From assembly GCF_024294805.1 (NCBI RefSeq), contig NZ_JANCLU010000020.1:20825-84824 (forward strand): DNA of 64,000 nucleotides, given 5' to 3'. How positions within the stretch are numbered: the stretch's first letter is position 1; the number at the start of each line of letters is the position of its first letter. A program made the position numbers and the translations under genes. This stretch comes from Alsobacter ponti (GTDB lineage: Bacteria > Pseudomonadota > Alphaproteobacteria > Rhizobiales > Beijerinckiaceae). The notes under the pieces are model-generated. The model had not been told where the DNA came from, did no database searches, and saw only the letters and a program-made list of their open reading frames with translations. Below, piece by piece: positions 51,076 through 60,941 of this stretch.

Positions 51076-53331
51076 ATGACCGACACCCTTCAGACCCGCT
51101 ACCGCGTGACCGGCATGGATTGCGCCGCCTGCGCGGCCAAGATCGAGACGGCCGTCCGCCGCATGCCGGGGGTCTCCGATGTCGCGGTCTCCGCGACGGC
51201 GGGCTCGATGACCGTGCGGCACGGGCCGGACGCCGACCTCGCGGCCCTGGAGAAGAAGGTCGCGGGCCTCGGCTACGGAGCCAAGCGGGCGGCCGCCGCC
51301 CCGGAGCCGGGCCACATTCACGGCCATGACCACGACCATGCTCATGGCCACGACCACGAACATCACGACCATGACCATGGCGGCCATGCGGGCGATCGCG
51401 CCGAGGCCCACGACCACGGTCATGCACATGGCCCGGAGATCGCCGGGCTGCACGGCCACGACCACGAGCTGTCTGAAGGTCCGTGGTGGAAGTCGCCCAA
51501 GGGCCTGCTGACCATCGCCAGCGGGCTCGGCCTCGTCGCCGCCTACGTCGTCGGCAAGCTCGTCCCCGGCGTGGAGCGCTGGGCCTACGAGGCGGCGATG
51601 CTGATCGGCCTCGTGCCGATCGCCAGGCGCGCGGTGATGGCGGCGCTCGCCGGCATCCCGTTCACCATCGAGATGTTGATGACCATCGCCGCCGTCGGCG
51701 CCGTGCTGATCGGCGCGGGTGAGGAGGGCGCTACGGTCGTGTTCCTGTTCCTCGTCGGCGAGCTGCTGGAAGGCGTCGCCGCCGGCAAGGCGCGTGACAG
51801 CATCCGGGCGCTCACCAAACTGGTCCCGCGCACCGCGCTGGTCGAGACAGAGGGGACGACACGGGAGGTTCCCGCCGAGTCGCTGGCCGTGGGGGCGGTG
51901 GTGCTGGTGCGCCCCGGCGAGCGCGTGCCGGCCGACGGGGTCATTCTCTCGGGCGAGAGCGCCATCGACGAGTCGCCCGTCTCCGGAGAGAGCGTGCCCG
52001 TGCGCAAGGGCCCCGAGGACACCGTCTTCGCCGGCACGGTGAACGGCGACGCCGCCCTGCGCATCCGCGTCACGGCGGCGGCGGCCGACAACACCATCGC
52101 CCGCGTTGTGAAGCTGGTCGAGGAGGCGCAGGAGAGCAAGGCCCCGACGGAGCGGTTCATCGACCGGTTCTCGCGCTACTACACGCCCGGCGTGGTCGTC
52201 GCCGCTGCGCTGGTCGCCGTCGTCCCGCCGCTGGCGTTCGGCGGCGCGTGGTCGGAGTGGATCTACAAGGGTCTGGCCATCCTGCTGATCGGCTGCCCTT
52301 GCGCGCTCGTCATCTCCACGCCGGCCGCCATCGCGGCGAGCCTGTCCAACGGCGCGCGGCGCGGCCTGCTGCTGAAGGGCGGGGCGGTGCTGGAGAACAT
52401 CGGACGTGTGACGGCCGTCGCCCTCGACAAGACGGGCACGCTCACCGCCGGCAAGCCCCAGGTCACCGACGTGATCGGCCCCGACCCGCGCGAGGTGCTG
52501 CGCGTCGCCGCCGCCCTGGAGACCGGGTCGAGCCATCCGCTGGCCGTCGCCATCCTCGCCCGCGCGGCGGCGGACGGCGTGGAGCCCGCGCGGGTGAGGG
52601 AGGCGAAGGCCCTCGGCGGCAAGGGCGTGACCGGCGTGGTGGACGGCGTCGAGGCCTTCCTCGGCTCGCCCAAGGAGGCCGCCGCGCGCGCCACGCTCGA
52701 CGCCGACATGCAGGCGCGTATCGACGCGCTCAACCATGAGGGCAAGACCGTGTCGGTGCTCGTCGTCGGGGGTGTGCTCGCCGGGGCGCTCGCCATGCGC
52801 GACGAGCCGCGCCCCGACGCCAAGGCGGGCCTCGCGGCGCTGAAGAACGCGGGGCTGCGCACCGTCATGCTCACCGGCGACAACCGGCGCGCGGCGGAAG
52901 CCGTGGGGCGCGAACTCGGCATCGAGGTCCGGGCCGAGCTGCTGCCGCAGGACAAGCAGCGCATCGTCGGCGAGCTGCAGGGCGACGGGCATCGCGTCGC
53001 CAAGGTCGGCGACGGCATTAACGACGCCCCGGCGCTCGCGGCGGCCCATGTCGGCATCGCAATGGGCGGCGGCACGGACGTCGCGCTGGAGACGGCCGAC
53101 GCCGCGGTGCTGCACGGCCGCGTCATGGACATCGCCGAGATGATCGCGCTGTCCAGGCGCACCATGGCCAATATCCGCCAGAACATCGCCATCGCGCTCG
53201 GCCTCAAGGCGGTGTTCCTGGTCACCACCATCGTCGGCATCACCGGGCTCTGGCCGGCCATCCTCGCCGACACCGGCGCGACGGTGCTGGTGACCGCCAA
53301 CGCAATGCGCCTGCTCCGCGCGCCACGTTGA
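51076..53331 (+). CDS. zntA: P1B-type heavy-metal ATPase (Zn/Cd/Pb efflux)
   Basis: A 751-residue P-type ATPase. An N-terminal HMA domain (MDCAAC, Cys16 and Cys19) is followed by a His-rich linker at 79-131 with 20 His in 51 residues. CPC is at 407-409 in the transporting helix, DKTGT has phosphorylated Asp451, and GDGINDAP and C-terminal ADTGAT with a DxG motif point to the Zn/Cd/Pb class rather than Cu. The gene is divergent from the MerR regulator and its 19-base-spacer promoter. It extrudes metal from the cytoplasm. The linker may store or deliver Zn to the pump. Confidence 0.95.
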   Translation: MTDTLQTRYRVTGMDCAACAAKIETAVRRMPGVSDVAVSATAGSMTVRHGPDADLAALEKKVAGLGYGAKRAAAAPEPGHIHGHDHDHAHGHDHEHHDHDHGGHAGDRAEAHDHGHAHGPEIAGLHGHDHELSEGPWWKSPKGLLTIASGLGLVAAYVVGKLVPGVERWAYEAAMLIGLVPIARRAVMAALAGIPFTIEMLMTIAAVGAVLIGAGEEGATVVFLFLVGELLEGVAAGKARDSIRALTKLVPRTALVETEGTTREVPAESLAVGAVVLVRPGERVPADGVILSGESAIDESPVSGESVPVRKGPEDTVFAGTVNGDAALRIRVTAAAADNTIARVVKLVEEAQESKAPTERFIDRFSRYYTPGVVVAAALVAVVPPLAFGGAWSEWIYKGLAILLIGCPCALVISTPAAIAASLSNGARRGLLLKGGAVLENIGRVTAVALDKTGTLTAGKPQVTDVIGPDPREVLRVAAALETGSSHPLAVAILARAAADGVEPARVREAKALGGKGVTGVVDGVEAFLGSPKEAAARATLDADMQARIDALNHEGKTVSVLVVGGVLAGALAMRDEPRPDAKAGLAALKNAGLRTVMLTGDNRRAAEAVGRELGIEVRAELLPQDKQRIVGELQGDGHRVAKVGDGINDAPALAAAHVGIAMGGGTDVALETADAAVLHGRVMDIAEMIALSRRTMANIRQNIAIALGLKAVFLVTTIVGITGLWPAILADTGATVLVTANAMRLLRAPR

Positions 53332-53346
53332 AATCTGATGGTTTTC

Positions 53347-53421
<75 letters not shown>

Positions 53422-53531
53422 CCGGCGCCGGTCGTACCAGCAGGCACGCCGGCGTTCAACCCATCCCTTGAGCGCAGCCGGGCGGGACCCGGGCGGGAGT
53501 GGGGCGCGCGCAACGCCGCCCTGCCTAAATG

Positions 53532-53559
53532 AAAAAGGCCCCGCGCGGGGCGGGGCCTT
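53532..53559 (-). terminator. Rho-independent terminator of the MHS transporter gene
   Basis: AAGGCCCCGC/GCGGGGCCTT, a perfect 10-bp stem with a five-base loop. On the minus strand it is followed by TTTTT. It lies 43 bases after the MHS-type transporter stop. Confidence 0.88.
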
Positions 53560-53601
53560 CGGGGACGTGGAGGGGAGGCAGAAGCCTCCCCGCCGGGATC
53601 G

Positions 53602-55275
53602 TCAGTCGTGCGCGTAGATGTCGCGGTCCTTCGTCTCCGGCACGAAGATCAGACCGATGACGACCGTCGCCAGGGCGATGACCACCGGGTACCAGAGGCC
53701 GAAATAGATGTCGCCGGTCGACGCCACCATGGCGAAGGTGATCGGGGGCAGAAAGCCGCCGAACCAGCCGTTGCCGATGTGGTAGGGCAGGGACATCGCG
53801 GTGTAGCGGATGCGGGTCGGGAAGAACTCGACCAGCGCCGCCGCGATTGGCCCGTAGACCGCCGTCACGTAGATCACGAAGATCGTCAGGATGGCGATCA
53901 CGCCCCAGGACTGGGCGGTGTTGGGGATGACCGAGGTGAGCTTCACCACGGAGGCCGCGCCGGCCTTCGGGTATCCCACTTCGGCAGCGGCGGCGGCGAA
54001 CGCCGTCATGTTGGCCGGGATGGCCGCGGCGACGGGAACGTCCTTGCCGTTGAACGTCACCTTGGCCGGCGTGCCGGCCGGGGCGGAGACGAGCTCGTAC
54101 TTCACCGCCGAGCGGGCGAGCGCCACGCGGGCGACGTCGCAGGGCTCGGTGAAGGTGCGGATGCCGACCGGGTCGAACACCGAACCGCAGGTGGCCGGGT
54201 CGGCGATCACCTGCACCTTCGCGCTGTTCAGCGCCGCGTCCAGCTCGGGGCTGGCGACGCGGGTGAGCATGTTGAACAGCGGGAAGTAGGTCAGCGCCGC
54301 GACAAGGCAGCCCGCCAGGATCACGGTCTTGCGGCCGATCCGGTCAGAAAGCGAGCCGAACACGATGAACCCGCCCGTGCCGATGATCAGCGACCACGCG
54401 ATGAGCACGTTGGAGGTGAACAGGTCCACCTTCAGGATGCTCTGCAGGAAGAACAGGGCGTAGAACTGGCCCGTGTACCAGACCACCGCCTGGCCGGCGA
54501 CCATGCCCAGCAGGGCGATGATCACGACCTTGAGGTTCTTCCACTGGCCGAACGCCTCGGAGAGCGGCGCCTTCGAGCCCTTGCCCTCCTCCTTCATCTT
54601 CCGGAACGCCGGGCTCTCCTCCATCTGCAAGCGAATCCAGACGGAAACCGCCAGCAGCACGACCGAGACCAGGAACGGAATGCGCCAGCCATAAGCCGCG
54701 AAGTCCGCCTCGCCGAGCGCCATGCGCAGCGCGAGAATGATGACGAGCGACAGGAGCAGGCCGAGCGTCGCCGTCGTCTGGATCCACGAGGTGTAGAAAC
54801 CGCGGCGGTTGCGCGGGGCGTGCTCGGCCACGTAGACCGCCGCGCCGCCATACTCGCCGCCGAGCGCCAGGCCCTGCAGCATGCGCAGCACGATCAGGAT
54901 CACCGGCGCGACCCAGCCGATCGTCGCGTAGCTCGGCAGCAGGCCGACGCCGAAGGTCGACAGGCCCATGATCAGGATGGTGATCAGGAAGGTGTACTTG
55001 CGGCCGACGAGGTCGCCGAGCCGGCCGAACACCAGCGCGCCGAAGGGGCGAACGAGGAAGCCCGCCGCGAAGGCGAGAAGAGCGAAGACGTTGCGCGTCG
55101 TGGCGTCGAACGCCGAGAAGAACTGGGCGCCGATCATCACGGCCAGCGCGCCGTACAGGTAGAAGTCGTACCACTCGAAGACGGTGCCGAGCGAAGACGC
55201 GAGAATGACGCGCTTCTCCTCGCGCGTCATCGGGCGGGCCCGTTCGACGCTTGCGTTTGCGGTTGCCATGGACAT
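53602..55275 (-). CDS. MHS-type MFS transporter (metabolite:proton symporter)
   Basis: A 557-residue inner membrane transporter with about 12 helices. The start is ASSLGTVFEWYDFYLYG, and family motifs GRLGDLVGRKYTF and GRKTVILAGCL fit the metabolite:H+ symporter subgroup (ShiA, ProP, KgtP). An insert of about 110 residues between later helices (region rich in Ala/Val/Asp, 370-470) is typical of a long-loop subset and would be periplasmic or cytoplasmic. The ATG at 55275 has AGGAGA upstream; the upstream frame lies in the promoter region. It is a single-gene transcript ending at a clear terminator. Substrate is unknown, likely a small carboxylate. Confidence 0.92.
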   Translation of the reverse strand: MSMATANASVERARPMTREEKRVILASSLGTVFEWYDFYLYGALAVMIGAQFFSAFDATTRNVFALLAFAAGFLVRPFGALVFGRLGDLVGRKYTFLITILIMGLSTFGVGLLPSYATIGWVAPVILIVLRMLQGLALGGEYGGAAVYVAEHAPRNRRGFYTSWIQTTATLGLLLSLVIILALRMALGEADFAAYGWRIPFLVSVVLLAVSVWIRLQMEESPAFRKMKEEGKGSKAPLSEAFGQWKNLKVVIIALLGMVAGQAVVWYTGQFYALFFLQSILKVDLFTSNVLIAWSLIIGTGGFIVFGSLSDRIGRKTVILAGCLVAALTYFPLFNMLTRVASPELDAALNSAKVQVIADPATCGSVFDPVGIRTFTEPCDVARVALARSAVKYELVSAPAGTPAKVTFNGKDVPVAAAIPANMTAFAAAAAEVGYPKAGAASVVKLTSVIPNTAQSWGVIAILTIFVIYVTAVYGPIAAALVEFFPTRIRYTAMSLPYHIGNGWFGGFLPPITFAMVASTGDIYFGLWYPVVIALATVVIGLIFVPETKDRDIYAHD

Positions 55276-55532
55276 GTCTGTGTCTCTCCTAGGACACCGC
55301 GTCGGGCGCGGCGTCGATTTCCCCTCGTTGCACGCCCGCTTTGGTGCGCGGGCTGTGCGGTTCCCCTCCACGGTCCGACTCGAGCCGGGCCGCTCTTCGC
55401 AGGGGGAACGGGACAGCCGCCGCCGAATCCGCTCCCCAAGTCTATGCGCTTGATTATGCCCGCCTTCCCGGCCCGGACGAAGGGCCGCGGGCTTAACACT
55501 TCGTTCAATGCCGGCCGGCGCGGAGGCGGCCG

Positions 55533-56201
55533 TCAGGCGCCCAGCGCGTCGATGACGGGGGCCTGGCGCTGGCGCGAAATGCGGACGTTGCGCCGCTTCA
55601 GGTCGCGGAGGGCCAGGTACATCATTCCGGTCATCAGCGCGTCGTTGAAGGCGTCGTGCTCCTCCAGCCGGGGCAGGCCGAGGTCGTCCATGATGGCGGC
55701 GAAGCGCAAGTCGATCTGGGTACCGGGCGGCGCGTCGCCGTATTTGCGCTCGTGATAGAGCGCCGAAACCTCGATCAGCCGGTTGGGCAGCTCGATGCCG
55801 ATCAACTGGACGATGTACTTGTCGAGCATGGCGACGTCGAAGTCGATGTAGTACCCAACCAGCGGCCGGCCCCCGACGAAGCGGAGGAAATCCGGCAGGA
55901 TGCGGAAGATCAGCTCGCCGCCCTCCACGTCGGCGTGGCGCAGCCGGTGCACCTTGATCGCCTCAGCGCTCATGCGCGCGTCGGGGCGGGCGACCGCCTC
56001 GAAGCGTTCGCTCGTCAGGATGCGGTCGCCGCGGATCTTGATGGCGGCGATGGTGATGATGTCGTCGGTCTTGACGTCGAGGCCGGTGGTCTCGGTGTCG
56101 AGCACCACCACCTCGTCGTCCGGCCCGGGCTTGAACAGGAACCGGTAGCTCTGGTCCCCGATGCTGGCCTGGTGGAACAGGCGTTTGACGGCGCGCCACA
56201 T
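55533..56201 (-). CDS. DEDD-type 3'-5' exonuclease (DnaQ-like)
   Basis: A 222-residue exonuclease with a DnaQ-like fold. Exo I is DTETTG with Asp35 and Glu37; Exo II is in YYIDFDVAMLDKY, and Exo III in EEHDAFNDALMTG with His/Asp. It lacks the polymerase-binding tail of DnaQ. In Hyphomicrobiales this gene is paired with a DUF294 nucleotidyltransferase-like protein next to the acetate symporter; the two genes are 9 bases apart on the same strand here. Its substrate is unknown; it could act on RNA or DNA. Confidence 0.92.
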   Translation of the reverse strand: MWRAVKRLFHQASIGDQSYRFLFKPGPDDEVVVLDTETTGLDVKTDDIITIAAIKIRGDRILTSERFEAVARPDARMSAEAIKVHRLRHADVEGGELIFRILPDFLRFVGGRPLVGYYIDFDVAMLDKYIVQLIGIELPNRLIEVSALYHERKYGDAPPGTQIDLRFAAIMDDLGLPRLEEHDAFNDALMTGMMYLALRDLKRRNVRISRQRQAPVIDALGA

Positions 56202-56210
56202 GGCCGGACC

Positions 56211-58013
56211 TCAGAACATGGCCAGGTTGAAGTGCCGCCGCACGATGTCGCGGAACTGCTTGGCGATGAGGAAGGCGTCGCGCAGCAGGTCGCGCTCCAT
56301 GCTGGAGAGCGTGGCGGGGCGCACCAGCGAGCCGGAGCGCCCGCCGGATTCGGCGAGCTGCGCGTCCAGCCGCAGCCCGGAGAGGAAGCGGAAGGCCTGC
56401 GTCACCTCGCGGGCGAAGTCGGGCTTCAGCACGCGCTCCTCGGCCAGGCGCTGCAGCCGCTCGGCCGTGCCGGTCTCCAGGAAGCCCTTCTCCAGCGCCA
56501 GGGCGCGGACGCCGTGCAGGATGGGGAAGATGCCGCCCTTCTTGAGGTCCAGCGCGTCGCCCTTGCCCTCGGAGGTGATCAGGTTGTTGAACAGGCCGAT
56601 GGGCGGGGCGAAGGCGTCGATGGCCTTGGCGAAGTGGGCGAGATAGGCGCGCTCGCCGCGCACCAGCTCGATCAGGGACGCCTTGGCGCGCTCCAGCAGG
56701 GCGGGGTCGCCGGCCACCGCCACCGCGTCGTAGAAGATGGCGACGTTCATGTGCGCCGTTTCGTCCGGCAGGGCGATCCAGCGGCGGAAGTCGGCGAGAT
56801 AGTCGTCGAGCGGCTTCGACCACAGCGGGTTCGAGACCATGACGCCGCCGGGGCAGGGCGGGAAGCCGAAGCGTTCGAGCGCGCCGTTGAAGTCGCGCCG
56901 GTAGGCGTCGAGCGCCGTCGGGTCCACAGGCCCGTCGAGGATCAGGCCGTTGTCCTGGTCGGTGCGCAGGGTCTGCTCGCCGCGGCCCTCGCTGCCCATC
57001 ACGATCAGGCAGGCGTGGTCGCGCAGCGCCGGCGGACAGACCATGCCGTGCAGGCGCTCCAGCAGGCGGCGGTTGAGGTCGGACACCAGCTCGCACAGCG
57101 CCTCGATCTTCGCCCCCTGGCGGCGCAGCAGGCGCACCTGGCCCTCGATGTCGCCGGCGGCGTCGGCAAGGTCCTGCTGGGTCTGGGCGCGGTCGATGCG
57201 CCCGGCGACGAGCTGGGTGCTGCCGCCGATGAAGCCGAGCAGGTCGATGTCCTCCAGGATGCCGACATAGGCGTCGCCGTCGCGCACCACGATGCGCCGC
57301 TTGCTGTGGCGGGTCATCAGCAGCAGCGCCGAGAAGACGAAATCGTCGGGCGCGAGCGTCACGACGTCATAGTGCGCCAGCTCGCCGACCGGGGTTTCCA
57401 GCGGCAGGCGGCGCAGCACCACCGCCTTGGAGAGGTTCATGCCGGTGATGATGCCGGTGCGCTCGCCGTTGCGCACCAGCAGCGCGTTGGAGCCGATCTC
57501 GCGCATGCGGTGGCCGGCCGTCTCGATGGTGTCGGCAGCGTCGATGAAGCTCGCCGGCTGCAGGCGCACGTCGGAGACGCGGGCGCGCATCAGGCTGCCG
57601 ACGCGCTGCTCATCCTCGTCGTGGGCGAGGGCGTCGAGCTTGCGGGAAATCTCGAGGTAGAAGAACGAGGCGAAGCGCGGATTGGTCTGGATCAGCCGCA
57701 GCACGGCGTCGCGGGGAACCAGGTAGACCAGCGTCTCCTCGCGCGTCACGAAGGCGTGGCCGCTGCGCCCATGCACCAGGGCGCGGCTGTCGAAGGAGTC
57801 CTTGGGGCCCAGCAGGGCCACCAGCTCGTCGCCGTCGCGCTCCTCCACCGTTCCCTTGATGATGACGAAGAGGTGCTCGGCGGCGGCCTCCTGCGCGATG
57901 ACGACTTCGCCGGGCGGGAAATAGGCGACGTCGAGCGTGTCGCGCAGCGCCTCGATCTCCTGTGTCTCCAGGCGGTCGAAGGGCGGGTTGGTGGCGTCGA
58001 AGGATTTCGGCAT
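56211..58013 (-). CDS. cNMP-binding, CBS and DUF294 nucleotidyltransferase-like protein
   Basis: A 600-residue regulatory protein. An N-terminal cyclic nucleotide-binding domain (about 15-120), then two CBS motifs (about 150-270), then a DUF294 nucleotidyltransferase-like domain with IVMGSEGRGEQTLRTDQDNG (about 345-365), then a helical C-terminal domain. The Gly-Ser and Asp residues of the transferase are present. Related proteins resemble GlnD-like NTases; the substrate is unknown. It is the upstream partner of the exonuclease and precedes the ActP gene in the same orientation. It probably senses adenylates and carbon or energy state. Confidence 0.9.
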   Translation of the reverse strand: MPKSFDATNPPFDRLETQEIEALRDTLDVAYFPPGEVVIAQEAAAEHLFVIIKGTVEERDGDELVALLGPKDSFDSRALVHGRSGHAFVTREETLVYLVPRDAVLRLIQTNPRFASFFYLEISRKLDALAHDEDEQRVGSLMRARVSDVRLQPASFIDAADTIETAGHRMREIGSNALLVRNGERTGIITGMNLSKAVVLRRLPLETPVGELAHYDVVTLAPDDFVFSALLLMTRHSKRRIVVRDGDAYVGILEDIDLLGFIGGSTQLVAGRIDRAQTQQDLADAAGDIEGQVRLLRRQGAKIEALCELVSDLNRRLLERLHGMVCPPALRDHACLIVMGSEGRGEQTLRTDQDNGLILDGPVDPTALDAYRRDFNGALERFGFPPCPGGVMVSNPLWSKPLDDYLADFRRWIALPDETAHMNVAIFYDAVAVAGDPALLERAKASLIELVRGERAYLAHFAKAIDAFAPPIGLFNNLITSEGKGDALDLKKGGIFPILHGVRALALEKGFLETGTAERLQRLAEERVLKPDFAREVTQAFRFLSGLRLDAQLAESGGRSGSLVRPATLSSMERDLLRDAFLIAKQFRDIVRRHFNLAMF

Positions 58014-58105
58014 GGCTCACCGTGACGCAAACGGCCGGGCCGCGCGAGCGCGGACCGGCCTGCCGAGGAGAGGAGACGGCCCGCCTGGGGCGGGCCGCCG
58101 CGACT

Positions 58106-59827
58106 TCAGTGCGAGCTGGCGCTCGCCGCGCCGATGCCGGTCTGCGACCGCACGAACTGCGGGTCGAAGGCCTTTCGCTCGGCGAGGGCGCGCGGGCTGC
58201 GGTCGAGCACCGAGAACAGCCAGATGCCGATGAAGGCGATGGGCATCGAGAACAGCGCCGGGTTGTCGTAGGGGAACGGGGCCGAGCCCTTGGCGAAGCC
58301 GAACGTCGCTTCCCACACCGACGGCGACAGCACGACCATCGCCACGGCGGCGATGAGGCCGGCAAAGCCGCCCACCTGGGCGCCGCGCGTCGTCAGTCCG
58401 CGCCAGAAGATCGACATCACCAGCACCGGGAAGTTGCACGAGGCGGCGATGGCGAAGGCGAGGCCGACCATGAAGGCGACGTTCTGGTTCTCGAAGACGA
58501 TGCCGAGGATCACCGCCAGCACGCCGAGCACGGTCGAGGCGATCTTGGAGACGCGGATCTCGTCCTGCTCGTTGGCTTTGCCCTTCTTGATCACCGAGGC
58601 GTAGATGTCATGGCTGATGGCCGAGGCGCCGGCGAGCGCCAGGCCGGACACGACCGCCAGGATGGTGGCGAAGGCGACCGCCGAGATGAAGCCCAGGAAG
58701 AGGTTGCCGCCCACCGCGTTGGCGAGGTGGATGGCCGCCATGTTGGAGCCGCCCTTGATCGCCGCGATCGGGCCCTTGGCCAGCAGCGCGGGATCGAGGA
58801 AGTCAGGATTCGTGGAGACCAGCGTGATCGCCCCGAAGCCGATGATGAAGGTGAGGATGTAGAAGTAGCCGATCAGGCCCGTGGCGTAGAACACGGACTT
58901 GCGGGCCGCCTTGGCGTCCGACACCGTGAAGAAACGCATCAGGATGTGCGGCAGTCCGGCGGTGCCGAACATCAGCGCCAGCCCCAGCGAGATCGCCGAC
59001 AGCGGGTTCGACACCAGCGAGCCGGGCTCCATGATGGCGATCTTCTTGGGATGCACGTCGACGGCGGTCTGGAACAGCTTCTCGGTGCTGAAGCCGAAGT
59101 GATAGAGCACCGCGAAGGCCATGAAGGACGCGCCGGCGAGCAGCAGGCAGGCCTTGATGATCTGCACCCAGGTCGTCGCCACCATGCCGCCGAAGGTGAC
59201 GTAGATCACCATCAGCGCGCCGACGATGACCACCGCCATCCAGTAGTCCAGCCCGAACAGGATCTGGATCAGCTTGCCGGCGCCGACCATCTGGGCGATC
59301 AGGTAGAAGATCACCGTCACCATCGAGCCGCAGGCGGCCAGGATGCGGATCTCCGTCTGCGACAGCCGGAACGAGGCGACGTCGGCGAAGGTGAACTTGC
59401 CGAGGTTGCGCAGCTGCTCGGCGATCAGGAACGTGACGATCGGCCAGCCGACCAGCCAGCCCACCGAGTAGATCAGCCCGTCATAGCCCGAGGTGTAGAC
59501 GAGGCCGGAGATGCCGAGGAACGAGGCCGCCGACATGTAGTCGCCGGCGATGGCGAGGCCGTTCTGGCCGGCGGTGATGCCGCCGCCGGCGGAGTAGAAC
59601 TGCGCCGCCGACTTGGTGCGGCGCGCCGCCCAGTAGGTGATGCCCAGCGTCATGCCGACGAAGGCGACGAACATGGAGATGGCGGACCAGTTGGTCGCCT
59701 GCTTCGTGCCGCCCTCGACCGCGCCGGCGGCCCAGGCCGCGAGCGGGGAGGCGGCGAACATAGCGGCGGCGGCGAGGCCGGCGACGCCGTAGCGCCCGAG
59801 GCGCGAGGTGTGGTTGACGCGGCTCAT
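58106..59827 (-). CDS. actP: Cation/acetate symporter ActP
   Basis: A 573-residue sodium:solute symporter with an N-terminal signal-like segment and about 13 helices. Family sequence [15 protein letters not shown] and [15 protein letters not shown] are typical of ActP. Transports acetate or other small carboxylates, including pyruvate, with a cation. The ATG at 59827 overlaps the stop of the DUF485 gene (TGATG), so the GTG at 59830 is not preferred. It forms the YjcH-ActP pair. Confidence 0.94.
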   Translation of the reverse strand: MSRVNHTSRLGRYGVAGLAAAAMFAASPLAAWAAGAVEGGTKQATNWSAISMFVAFVGMTLGITYWAARRTKSAAQFYSAGGGITAGQNGLAIAGDYMSAASFLGISGLVYTSGYDGLIYSVGWLVGWPIVTFLIAEQLRNLGKFTFADVASFRLSQTEIRILAACGSMVTVIFYLIAQMVGAGKLIQILFGLDYWMAVVIVGALMVIYVTFGGMVATTWVQIIKACLLLAGASFMAFAVLYHFGFSTEKLFQTAVDVHPKKIAIMEPGSLVSNPLSAISLGLALMFGTAGLPHILMRFFTVSDAKAARKSVFYATGLIGYFYILTFIIGFGAITLVSTNPDFLDPALLAKGPIAAIKGGSNMAAIHLANAVGGNLFLGFISAVAFATILAVVSGLALAGASAISHDIYASVIKKGKANEQDEIRVSKIASTVLGVLAVILGIVFENQNVAFMVGLAFAIAASCNFPVLVMSIFWRGLTTRGAQVGGFAGLIAAVAMVVLSPSVWEATFGFAKGSAPFPYDNPALFSMPIAFIGIWLFSVLDRSPRALAERKAFDPQFVRSQTGIGAASASSH

Positions 59828-60129
59828 CACTTCGCCTCCTCAACGATCTTGCGGGTCAGGGTGTCGAACTCGGAGTTGGCGCGGCGCACGTAGACGCCGG
59901 TCAGCACGAAGGCCGACACGATGACGGCGAGGCCGATCGGAATGCCGATCGTCGTCACCCCCGCGCCGATCGGCTGCCCCAGGAACTTCGGCGCGTAGGC
60001 GATCAGGACGATGAATCCGAAATAGATGACGAGCATCGCGGCCGAGAGGGTCCAGCCCAGCTTGGAGCGTTTCGCCACCAGGTCCCTGTAGGCCTGGGTT
60101 CCTTCGATGGTGTGATAGTCAGCCGCCAT
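59827..60129 (-). CDS. yjcH: DUF485 membrane protein, ActP partner (YjcH-like)
   Basis: A 100-residue membrane protein with two helices (about residues 28-49 and 60-82), in the YjcH/DUF485 family, always found with actP. The conserved cytoplasmic part [13 protein letters not shown] precedes the first helix. AAGGGTGG precedes the ATG. It overlaps actP by the TGATG junction, so both are made together. It probably assists the symporter. Confidence 0.92.
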   Translation of the reverse strand: MAADYHTIEGTQAYRDLVAKRSKLGWTLSAAMLVIYFGFIVLIAYAPKFLGQPIGAGVTTIGIPIGLAVIVSAFVLTGVYVRRANSEFDTLTRKIVEEAK

Positions 60130-60455
60130 GGCGCCCACCCTTTTTCGCAGCGCCCTCGCGGCGCGGTCCAGGCAAGCCTCTCCCGTGCCGGCAAACGGGT
60201 CCGAACCCGGCCGGCGGTCGCGTTTGCGATGGGAAGAGACCCTGCCTCCGGCTCCCTCATAGACGATGCCGCCGCCCGCGTTCAGCCGTGCTTTCGTCTT
60301 GCGACTAATGGGCGGGGAGGGCGAGCCAACTCCCCTCGCGCCGAGGGCGACGCCCTTAACCACGATCGCCGATCGCCCCACGGGGGGACTCCCGGGAACC
60401 GTTAAAAATCAGTAAACATTGTCCCGCGGCATCACTGGTGTGGAAGGAACCTCCC
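60130..60455. other. Intergenic region between the DUF485 gene and a secreted Pro-rich protein
   Basis: A 326-base divergent region. The left part carries the DUF485 ribosome site. An AT-richer patch (GTTAAAAATCAGTAAACATTG, near 60400-60420) may carry promoter elements for the plus-strand gene. I see no gene, RNA or terminator in it. Confidence 0.6.
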
Positions 60456-60935
60456 ATGAGGCGTCTTGCGGGATTCGTCCCGGCCGCGATTTGCGCCGTC
60501 GTCCCTCTGCTGGCTTCCGTGTCGGCCGTCGCCGTGGCCGGCGACCGCCTGCCCGGCCTGCCGCCGGGGGTCGTGCTGCCGCCGGGCGTGCATCTTCCCG
60601 GTCACTTCCCGGGCATGCGATTCGCGGCCGGCAACACGCCGGTGCCGGTGTGGGTGCGGCCGAACCGCCCCGAGGTCGTGGTGGTGCGCGTCGAGCCGCC
60701 GCCGCCCCCGCCGCCCGGTCCGATCACCGCCGCCGACCTGCCGGCCGTTCCGGGCTACCGCCCGGCCGAGCCCGGCGCGCCGACGCTGTACGTGGTGGAC
60801 TCCCGCGGCGTGACGGCCAGGCCGGGCGGGGCGCGCATCGTCTCGATGGGCGAGCCGCAGCCGCTGACCTCGGCCGGCGGGTTCTCCGTCGACAGCCCCA
60901 CGGCGCCGCGCATCATCCAGCTGCAGGCGGAGTAG
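60456..60935 (+). CDS. Secreted Pro-rich protein, function unknown
   Basis: A 159-residue exported protein with a signal peptide (MRRLAGFVPAAICAVVPLLA, cleavage likely after AVA). The mature part is Pro/Gly/Val-rich (LPGLPPGVVLPPGVHLPG, EPPPPPPPGP) and lacks Cys or catalytic motifs. AAGGA lies seven bases before the ATG at 60456. I do not recognise the family; it may be a cell-wall or surface-associated protein. It is convergent with rlmB, seven bases apart. Confidence 0.78.
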   Translation: MRRLAGFVPAAICAVVPLLASVSAVAVAGDRLPGLPPGVVLPPGVHLPGHFPGMRFAAGNTPVPVWVRPNRPEVVVVRVEPPPPPPPGPITAADLPAVPGYRPAEPGAPTLYVVDSRGVTARPGGARIVSMGEPQPLTSAGGFSVDSPTAPRIIQLQAE

Positions 60936-60941
60936 GCGGCT

